From contig CALIQN010000056.1 of the NCBI GenBank assembly GCA_938044045.1, positions 1 through 11,080 of the forward strand: 11,080 bases of DNA, read 5' to 3'. This DNA comes from an uncultured Peptococcaceae bacterium (GTDB lineage Bacteria > Bacillota > Peptococcia > Peptococcales > Peptococcaceae). The notes below the pieces were generated by a model that was not told where the DNA came from, searched no databases, and worked only from the letters and a program-made list of their open reading frames with translations. Numbering within the stretch: position 1 is the stretch's first letter; the number at the start of each line of letters is the position of its first letter. The position numbers were made by a program, and so were the translations under genes. Below are positions 6,077-11,080 of the stretch, in pieces.

Positions 6077-6799
6077 ATGGATAAAGAAAAAAAAGCAGGT
6101 TATGTCAAAGAAGTATTTAATACGATAGCTGGTGGTTATGATAAAATGAATTTGATTATGACGTGGGGGATGTTGCCACGTTGGCAAAAAAAGGTATTAA
6201 GATTGACTGATTTAAAATTAGGTGATATGGCACTTGATGTTTGCTGTGGTACAGGTGAAATGACTTATAAGGCAGCAAAGCGAGTTGGACCATTTGGTGG
6301 TGCTGTAGGTTTAGATTTTAGTGAAGAAATGTTAGATAGGGCAAAAGAAAAATTTAGCCTAAGTACACTTTCTTTAAAATTTATCCAAGGAGATGCCTTA
6401 AATTTACCCTTTCAAGACAATCTTTTTAATGCCGCAACCAATGGTTTTGCACTAAGAAATGTTAGTGATATAAAAAGAACCCTACAAGAGATGGCAAGGG
6501 TGGTGAAACCAGGTGGAAAGGTTGTTTGTATTGAGGTTTCTCGTCCGAGTTTTCCTATCAATCGAGCTTTTTTTAATCTTTATTATTTTCGTTTTGTACC
6601 ATGGTTGGGCAAATTTTTAGGTAATGATCAAAAGGTAACCGATGGCTATGAGCCTTATACTTGGCTAGCAGAGTCACTGAAAGATTTTCCTTCACGAAAA
6701 GGGATTGTTGCACTCTATAAAGAAGCAGGTATGAATGAGGTTAAGGCTTATCCAGTAGGCTTTGGTGCCGTGACTATCTATGTAGGTGTTGTGGGATAA
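6077..6799 (+). CDS. ubiE: UbiE/MenG-family demethylmenaquinone methyltransferase
   Basis: This 240-residue class I SAM-dependent methyltransferase has the full family pattern: YDKMNLIMTWGMLPRWQKK (21-39), SAM motif ALDVCCGTGEMT (52-63), acidic LD at 79-80, NGFALRNV (122-129), RVVKPGGKVVCIEVSRP (141-157) and a C-terminal ESLKDFPS (199-206). The family methylates demethylmenaquinone (or the ubiquinone precursor) in the last steps of quinone synthesis, on the inner face of the membrane. A perfect AGGAGG (6065-6070) overlaps the ymdB stop and precedes the ATG by six bases, so the two genes form an operon. No other quinone gene is in the window, so the organism's use of menaquinone is inferred. 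Family members are sometimes called menG or menH. Confidence 0.9.
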   Translation: MDKEKKAGYVKEVFNTIAGGYDKMNLIMTWGMLPRWQKKVLRLTDLKLGDMALDVCCGTGEMTYKAAKRVGPFGGAVGLDFSEEMLDRAKEKFSLSTLSLKFIQGDALNLPFQDNLFNAATNGFALRNVSDIKRTLQEMARVVKPGGKVVCIEVSRPSFPINRAFFNLYYFRFVPWLGKFLGNDQKVTDGYEPYTWLAESLKDFPSRKGIVALYKEAGMNEVKAYPVGFGAVTIYVGVVG

Positions 6800-6838
6800 A
6801 TTGGTTTGTTATGATTTGATAGCTTAAGCTGAGAGTGA

Positions 6839-6904
6839 TAATTAGTCATATAATAAAAAAACTGACGCTTGATAGCGTCAGTTTTTTTATTATATGACTA
6901 ATTA
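6839..6904. terminator. Bidirectional terminator between ubiE and lysC
   Basis: A perfect 30-bp stem: bases 6839-6868 pair with 6875-6904 across the loop TTGATA. The core ACTGACGC/GCGTCAGT is flanked by seven A on the left and seven T on the right, so it provides a U-tract in both directions. It ends the ymdB-ubiE operon on the plus strand and the lysC operon on the minus strand. The right arm contains the lysC stop codon. Confidence 0.92.
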
Positions 6905-8127
6905 ATTTTATCTAATTGGAAGGTATCATGGAGAGCTTTCATCGCAATTTCCATATTGTCGCCTTCGTTTTTGATGAGGCAAGAGATTTTAATTTCAGAG
7001 GTACAGATAGACTCAATATTGATACCCTTAGCAGAAAGTGTGGTAAACATTCTTGCTGCGATACCGTGAGAGCTTACCATACCAGCGCCAACAGCGCTGA
7101 CTTTGACAATATCTTCGGAATAGGTTGCAGTAGAGTAGGCAACCTTATCTTTTAAACCTTCAATAATGAGTTTAGCACGACCAAGCTCATTTTTTGGAAT
7201 GGTGAAAGCGATGTCATTTTTACCATCTACCATAACACTTTGAATAATCATATCAATATTGATTTTTTCATTGGCGAGGGCTTGGAAGATATCAGCAGCA
7301 ATACCTGGATTATCAGGTACGTCAAAGATTCCTACACGAGCAACATTTTTATCACAGGCAATACCTGTTACGGCAAATTCTTTTTCTAATTCATTATTTT
7401 CAACCACAAAAGTACCTCCTAAATCGGTGTCATAGCTAGAGCGCACACAGAGCTTCACATTATGTAGTTTTGCCACTTCGACTGAGCGTGGATGCAAGAC
7501 TTTTGCACCAAGGCTAGCAAGCTCTATCATTTCATCATAGGTGATGGTTTCAAGTTTACTTGGATTTTTAATAATACGAGGATCAGCTGTATAAATACCA
7601 TCAACATCAGTATAAATTTCACATAAGTCAGCTTTAATTGCAGCAGCGACAGCGACAGCTGTTGTATCGGAGCCACCACGACCTAAGGTAGTGATTTCGT
7701 TATCAATTGTGCGTCCTTGGAAACCCGCAACGATGACAATATTGCCACGCTCAAGTTCAGATTTTACTCTATCCACATTGATATTTAAAATACGTGCTTT
7801 GGTGTGGGCGTTATCGGTCATAATTTCCATTTGTGCCCCTGTTAGAGAGATAGCTTTTTCCCCCATTTCTTGGAGTGCCATCGCTAAAAGGGCAATAGAG
7901 ATTTGTTCTCCTGTGGATAGGAGCATATCGAGTTCTCTAGGGGCAGGTAGTTTACTGATTTCATCAGCACGACGGACAAGATCGTCTGTCATACCTGCTG
8001 GAGCAGAAACAACAACAACGACATCATTACCGGCGGCTTTTGTTTTTCTAACGTGTTCGGCAACAGCTTTGACACGTTCTGTATCTTTGACAGAGGTGCC
8101 GCCATATTTTTGGACAATTAAGGACAT
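6898..8127 (-). CDS. lysC: Aspartate kinase (aspartokinase) with C-terminal ACT domains
   Basis: It phosphorylates aspartate, the first step towards lysine, threonine and methionine. At 409 residues it is the size of the B. subtilis LysC/C. glutamicum type. Visible marks are KYGGTS (7-12), the kinase core with STGEQ (71-75), FQGRT (136-140), TLGRGGSDTTA (147-157), the YTDVDGIYTADPR stretch (172-184) and LGAKVLHPRS (206-215). Two ACT domains follow, at about 263-330 (VPDNPGIAADIF) and 342-405 (GAGMVSSHGIAARMF). The ATG start is preceded by GGAG at 8-base spacing and overlaps the end of thrB by 10 bases. A strong internal ribosome site before Val241 suggests a second product, the beta subunit. 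The gene is last in the operon. Feedback by lysine and/or threonine is expected from the ACT domains, but which one cannot be read here. Confidence 0.96.
   Translation of the reverse strand: MSLIVQKYGGTSVKDTERVKAVAEHVRKTKAAGNDVVVVVSAPAGMTDDLVRRADEISKLPAPRELDMLLSTGEQISIALLAMALQEMGEKAISLTGAQMEIMTDNAHTKARILNINVDRVKSELERGNIVIVAGFQGRTIDNEITTLGRGGSDTTAVAVAAAIKADLCEIYTDVDGIYTADPRIIKNPSKLETITYDEMIELASLGAKVLHPRSVEVAKLHNVKLCVRSSYDTDLGGTFVVENNELEKEFAVTGIACDKNVARVGIFDVPDNPGIAADIFQALANEKINIDMIIQSVMVDGKNDIAFTIPKNELGRAKLIIEGLKDKVAYSTATYSEDIVKVSAVGAGMVSSHGIAARMFTTLSAKGINIESICTSEIKISCLIKNEGDNMEIAMKALHDTFQLDKIN
7405..7420 (-). promoter_or_regulatory. Internal ribosome binding site and GTG start for an aspartokinase beta subunit
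   Basis: On the minus strand AGGAGGT (7420-7414), six bases (ACTTTT) and an in-frame GTG (7407-7405, Val241) form a near-ideal translation start inside lysC. The product would be 169 residues covering both ACT domains. In B. subtilis LysC and C. glutamicum LysC an internal start at the equivalent place makes the beta subunit of an alpha2-beta2 enzyme. The site is seen; its use is inferred. Confidence 0.8.
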
Positions 8128-9047
8128 ATCTTCAACTCCGATTCATCTTTAAAAATCTGTGCTCCTGTTTGGATAGGATGCACGTCTACTACAATAGCAT
8201 TTTTAAACGTATTTTGACAGTATTTTTTAAAATCTTCCAAGAAAAAATTTTCATCATAAAAAACCAAGAGTGTGGAACCAGCACCACTGATAATGGTACC
8301 ATAAGCCCCTAGCTTTTCACTTTCTACTCTAAGGGGCAAAAGTTCTTTAATCAGCACCTGACGATAAGGCTCATGCAGAGTATCTTTTAAGCCTTGACGC
8401 AAGAGGGAAAGATCTTCAGTGATGAGACCAGCAATTAAAAAAGAAATGGCACCTAAATTGGCAATAACCTTATCTTTTTCATAGCTTAGAGGAAGGACTT
8501 CTCTGGCTTTTTTTGTAGAAAGTTCATAGTCTGGAATGATGGCTAAAGTTTTAAGCGCCTTTGGTGGATTGATTTTTTTGGTGACAACGCCATCTTCCAA
8601 ATAGCGACTAATCACAATACCGCCTAAAAGGGCAGGGGCAACATTATCAGGATGATGATCCAGTTCTGTTGCTAGTAGGATGAGCTCATCTATAGTATAG
8701 CTAAAGTTAGAGACCACTTGACTTGCCAAGAGTCCAGAGACAATAGCCGCAGAGCTACTCCCTAAGCCTCTAGCAAAGGGAATAGTATTGTGAGCGATAA
8801 TTTTAATACTAGGGACGGGTAAGTTCTTTTTTAAAAAAGGATAACAGTAGGCTTGATAGATGAGGTTGTCAGGATTGTCCATACCACTATCTGCACCAAG
8901 GCCTAAAACCGTAAAGTCTAAATGACCATAGCCATCAAGGGGTGTAATTTCAATGGTGTTGTAAAGGTCAAGTGCCATACCTAGTGTATCAAATCCAGAG
9001 CCGAGATTGGCACTTGTGGCAGGTACTTTAATCGTGTAGGTTTGCAC
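8118..9047 (-). CDS. thrB: Homoserine kinase (GHMP family)
   Basis: It phosphorylates homoserine with ATP to O-phosphohomoserine, the substrate of threonine synthase. The 309 residues match the family length. The marks are PATSANLGSGFDTLG (9-23), the ATP-binding loop ARGLGSSSAA (92-101), HHPDNVAPALLGG (131-143) and the C-terminal GAYGTIISGAGST (247-259) of GHMP kinases. The start is GTG at 9047-9045. It shares one base with the hom stop codon (TAGTG) and has GGTGAT upstream within the end of hom, so translation is probably coupled. Its own 3' end overlaps lysC by 10 bases. Threonine synthase is not in the window. Confidence 0.95.
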   Translation of the reverse strand: MQTYTIKVPATSANLGSGFDTLGMALDLYNTIEITPLDGYGHLDFTVLGLGADSGMDNPDNLIYQAYCYPFLKKNLPVPSIKIIAHNTIPFARGLGSSSAAIVSGLLASQVVSNFSYTIDELILLATELDHHPDNVAPALLGGIVISRYLEDGVVTKKINPPKALKTLAIIPDYELSTKKAREVLPLSYEKDKVIANLGAISFLIAGLITEDLSLLRQGLKDTLHEPYRQVLIKELLPLRVESEKLGAYGTIISGAGSTLLVFYDENFFLEDFKKYCQNTFKNAIVVDVHPIQTGAQIFKDESELKICP

Positions 9048-10348
9048 TAGATATCACCATAGACACGAATTGTATTTTCAACCTTAGCGATAACATGAGC
9101 TTTTTTGATGTCTTCTAGAGCTTGCTCAATATGATGTTCTAAAACATTGTGGGTGACAATGATGAGTTCAGCACGTCCGCCATGGGTTTGTTGATCTTGG
9201 ATGACTTCAGCAATACTGATTTCATTTTTAGCAAAAATCTCGGCAATTTTGGCTAAGACACCATAGTTATCTTCAATTTCTAGTCTGATATAAAAACGGC
9301 TGTCGACCTGATTCATCGGTAAGATAGGATAGTTGGCATAGGTGTAATCTCCGATGCGACCTGTAGCGTTAGAAAGGATATTACGAGAGATATCAATGAC
9401 ATCACCAACGACAGCACTGGCGGTAGGTAATTTTCCTGCGCCTCTACCAAAAAACATCACATCACCAACAGCATCACCACGAATAAAGACTGCATTGTAA
9501 GAATCATTGACAGTCGCAAGTGGGTGATGTTTAGAAATAAGCATAGGATGAACATGAACGGCAATTTTATCATCTTTTTTGCTGGCAATTCCCAAAAGCT
9601 TAATGACAGCATCAAGACGATTGGCATGGTTGATATCTTGAGGTGTGATTTTGGTAATCCCTTCCACAGTGACATCTTCAAAAGTGACTGGGCTATGAAA
9701 GGCGATATTAGCTAAAATAGCTGCCTTTCTAGCAGCATCATAGCCAAGAATATCTGCACTAGGGTCAGCCTCAGCATAGCCAAGGGCAGTTGCTTCTTTT
9801 AAGGCTTCTTCAAAAGTCCAGTTTTCACTACTCATCTTACTTAGAATATAGTTGGTGGTACCATTCATGATACCGACAATTTCTTCGATATCGTTGCCTG
9901 CTAAGCATTCTTTTAGTGGACGAATGATTGGAATGGCTGCCATGACAGAAGCCTCGTAGTAAAGGTCAACCTTTTGTGCTTTGGCAAGTTCGTGTAGTTC
10001 TTTACCATGGCTTGCCATAAGATCTTTATTAGCAGTGACCACATGCTTTCCTCTTTGGAAAGCTTCTTTGATATAGGTGTAGCTAGGCTGAATACCGCCC
10101 ATTACTTCAACAATGATATCAATCTCATCATCTTCAATAATATCTTGCCAAGAGGTTGTTAGATTGATTTTTTCATCAATTTGATCACGGTATTTATCAG
10201 GATTTCTGACCATGATGGTCTTAATCGTGAGTTGACTACCAATCTTGTCTTGAAAGTGTTCGGCTTGACGTTTCATTAAAATTTCATAAACGCCACTACC
10301 AACAGTGCCCATGCCTAATAAGGCAACATGGATAGTTTGTTTTGTCAT
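9047..10348 (-). CDS. hom: Homoserine dehydrogenase with C-terminal ACT domain
   Basis: It reduces aspartate semialdehyde to homoserine with NAD(P)H. At 433 residues it matches B. subtilis Hom. The N-terminal Rossmann fold has GMGTVGSG (12-19). HVVTANKD (102-109) carries the conserved Lys, followed by the catalytic-domain signatures GIMNGTTNYIL (159-169) and ADPSADILGYDAARKAAILA (194-213). A C-terminal ACT domain (about 352-430, EDNYGVLAKIAEIF) implies feedback control, typically by threonine. The ATG at 10348 is chosen because AGGTGA precedes it at five to six bases and the Rossmann motif then sits where expected. The frame stays open further upstream, but only across the end of the neighbouring ACT gene. 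It begins 16 bases after that gene. Confidence 0.96.
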   Translation of the reverse strand: MTKQTIHVALLGMGTVGSGVYEILMKRQAEHFQDKIGSQLTIKTIMVRNPDKYRDQIDEKINLTTSWQDIIEDDEIDIIVEVMGGIQPSYTYIKEAFQRGKHVVTANKDLMASHGKELHELAKAQKVDLYYEASVMAAIPIIRPLKECLAGNDIEEIVGIMNGTTNYILSKMSSENWTFEEALKEATALGYAEADPSADILGYDAARKAAILANIAFHSPVTFEDVTVEGITKITPQDINHANRLDAVIKLLGIASKKDDKIAVHVHPMLISKHHPLATVNDSYNAVFIRGDAVGDVMFFGRGAGKLPTASAVVGDVIDISRNILSNATGRIGDYTYANYPILPMNQVDSRFYIRLEIEDNYGVLAKIAEIFAKNEISIAEVIQDQQTHGGRAELIIVTHNVLEHHIEQALEDIKKAHVIAKVENTIRVYGDI

Positions 10349-10364
10349 AGTTTCACCTGATTTC

Positions 10365-10826
10365 CTAATTTTGTCCAATAAGCTCAACTTTGATGACCCC
10401 TTCAATATCGTAGAGGTTTTCAAGGAGCATTTCCACACCATTATTTTCACTGATCTCATTAGAGACCTCAAAAGAAATTGTAACTCGAGCAAGGTTTTGC
10501 AGAGGGATACCTTGATTGATGGTTAGAATATTCGCACCAGTATCTGCAATAAGGTTCAGACAGGTTGAAAGCACGCCCGTTTGATGATCCATATGAATTT
10601 GAATCGTAATCAATCGCTCTTTAGTTGCCTCATAAAAAGGAAAGATGCCATCACGATACTTATAAAAAGCACTACGACTGATGCCTACCTGTCTTACTGC
10701 TTCATTGATAGTGAGACTAGGGGTCTTATTTAAGAGTTCTTTAGTTTCTGCAGTTTTTAAGATGGCTTCTGGCAAGATACTGCCAATGACAATGTACTTC
10801 CTTTGTGAGTTGTCTTCATAACTCAA
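10365..10826 (-). CDS. pheB: PheB-like ACT domain regulator with N-terminal helix-turn-helix
   Basis: This 153-residue protein is a member of the ACT-domain family named after B. subtilis PheB (about 147 residues). An N-terminal segment YIVIGSILPEAILKTAETKELL (11-32) is typical of the family. Residues about 38-60 (TINEAVRQVGISRSAFYKYRDG) resemble a helix-turn-helix. An ACT domain fills about 75-150 (DHQTGVLSTCLNLIADTGANILTINQ). It probably senses an amino acid. As first gene of the hom-thrB-lysC operon it may regulate it, though despite the name a role in phenylalanine synthesis is not established. The start is TTG at 10826, with GGGTGA about seven bases upstream; no in-frame ATG lies near enough to give the conserved N-terminus. 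Function beyond the fold is inferred. Confidence 0.88.
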   Translation of the reverse strand: MSYEDNSQRKYIVIGSILPEAILKTAETKELLNKTPSLTINEAVRQVGISRSAFYKYRDGIFPFYEATKERLITIQIHMDHQTGVLSTCLNLIADTGANILTINQGIPLQNLARVTISFEVSNEISENNGVEMLLENLYDIEGVIKVELIGQN

Positions 10827-10860
10827 AGTGTATCACCCAATTCCTTTTGTAGTCTACAGT

Positions 10861-10899
10861 TAGTGGATTAAATTCCTTAATACAAGGATAGAACCACTA
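10861..10899. repeat. Interrupted inverted repeats over the start site of the threonine operon
   Basis: TAGTGG (10861-10866) is matched by CCACTA (10894-10899). Nested inside, TCCTT (10874-10878) is matched by AAGGA (10884-10888). The outer right arm overlaps the -10 hexamer and the inner pair lies at the predicted start, so this could be an operator. The inner hairpin alone would be in the RNA leader. It may be chance in AT-rich DNA. Confidence 0.35.
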
Positions 10900-10924
10900 T
10901 AATAGATAAGAAAGGTCCTGTCAA
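10896..10924 (-). promoter_or_regulatory. Promoter of the ACT regulator-hom-thrB-lysC operon
   Basis: On the minus strand TTGACA (10924-10919), a 17-bp spacer and TATAGT (10901-10896). Transcription should start near 10889, giving a leader of about 60 nt to the TTG start. I see no T-box or riboswitch in that short leader. Confidence 0.82.
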
Positions 10925-11010
10925 TAATGAGGGTAAAGGTAAAAAGAGAAAGGTTGCAATTGTTAAATTAGTATTTATTATAAGAGGTAAAAAGATTAAT
11001 AATTAAAACC

Positions 11011-11049
11011 AAAAAAGACGAAAAATGCCTTAATACTGGGATTTGTGTC
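11011..11049 (-). terminator. Possible terminator of a minus-strand gene beyond the right edge
   Basis: Read on the minus strand, GACACAAATCC and GGCATTTTTCGTC can pair imperfectly around CAGTATTAA, followed by TTTTTTGG. The stem has mismatches. The rest of 10925-11080 is AT-rich and holds no reading frame I would call a gene. Confidence 0.35.
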
Positions 11050-11080
11050 GTTTAAAAAGATAGAAAATATTGTATTTTCT

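Noticed and set aside
6825..6834. Palindrome AGCTTAAGCT after ubiE
   Set aside because: Ten bases only, with no loop or U-tract, and not repeated elsewhere in the window; no function can be supported.
7691..8152. Open frame of 153 codons on the plus strand across lysC
   Set aside because: It is antisense to conserved aspartokinase sequence and its Ser/Thr/Ile-rich translation resembles no protein family.
10349..10492. N-terminal extension of homoserine dehydrogenase from a TTG
   Set aside because: It overlaps the end of the ACT regulator gene in another frame. The ATG at 10348 has a good ribosome site and the normal N-terminus.
10954..10985. Possible plus-strand promoter (TTGCAA with TTATAA) at the right edge
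   Set aside because: The -10 is poor, the spacing is off, and no gene follows within the window.
1..11080. CRISPR arrays, insertion sequences, prophage or attachment sites
   Set aside because: No regularly spaced repeats, transposase or integrase genes, or flanking target duplications were seen. Gene content is ordinary chromosomal plus a metal-resistance unit.

Overview
The window reads as a low-GC Gram-positive-type (Bacillota) chromosome. The genes are dense, with good Shine-Dalgarno sites, sigma-70/SigA-like promoters (TTGACA-17-TACAAT, extended -10s) and U-tailed hairpin terminators. The gene set is an ACT regulator-hom-thrB-lysC operon, a ymdB homologue, a UbiE/MenG methyltransferase, a 2[4Fe-4S] ferredoxin and an OatA-type acyltransferase. 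It fits an anaerobic or facultative firmicute, perhaps a Clostridia or Negativicutes relative. The species cannot be fixed from this window.

Layout. (1) 1-1479: 3' part of a membrane acyltransferase-3 fused to an extracytoplasmic SGNH esterase domain (OatA type), closed by a perfect 28-nt palindromic terminator. (2) 1564-1761: small dicluster ferredoxin. (3) 1759-4340: metal-resistance unit. Two near-identical palindromic operators flank a consensus promoter, followed by overlapping genes for a CadC-type repressor, a free-standing HMA metallochaperone and a P1B-type Zn/Cd/Pb ATPase that lacks its own HMA domain, then a terminator. (4) 4355-4930: apt with its own extended -10 promoter. (5) 5047-5201: an independent small transcription unit with promoter and terminator that encodes an almost complete tRNA cloverleaf with a 6-nt anticodon loop. 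(6) 5242-6799: ymdB-like phosphodiesterase and ubiE/menG. (7) A bidirectional terminator with a 30-bp perfect stem sits between the two converging operons. (8) 6898-10924, minus strand: ACT/PheB-like regulator, hom, thrB and lysC in one tightly packed operon from a TTGACA-17-TATAGT promoter. (9) 10925-11080: AT-rich non-coding sequence with a possible minus-strand terminator of a gene beyond the edge.

Working together: CadC would repress its own operon until Cd/Pb/Zn binds. The HMA protein would then carry metal to the ATPase for export. The minus-strand operon supplies aspartate kinase, homoserine dehydrogenase and homoserine kinase for threonine (and, through shared intermediates, lysine and methionine). 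asd and thrC are not in the window. Three of these four proteins carry ACT regulatory domains.

The points most worth a second look are the tRNA-like RNA with the short anticodon loop, the near-perfect internal ribosome binding site and GTG start inside lysC (predicting a separate regulatory beta subunit), and the duplicated CadC operators around one promoter.
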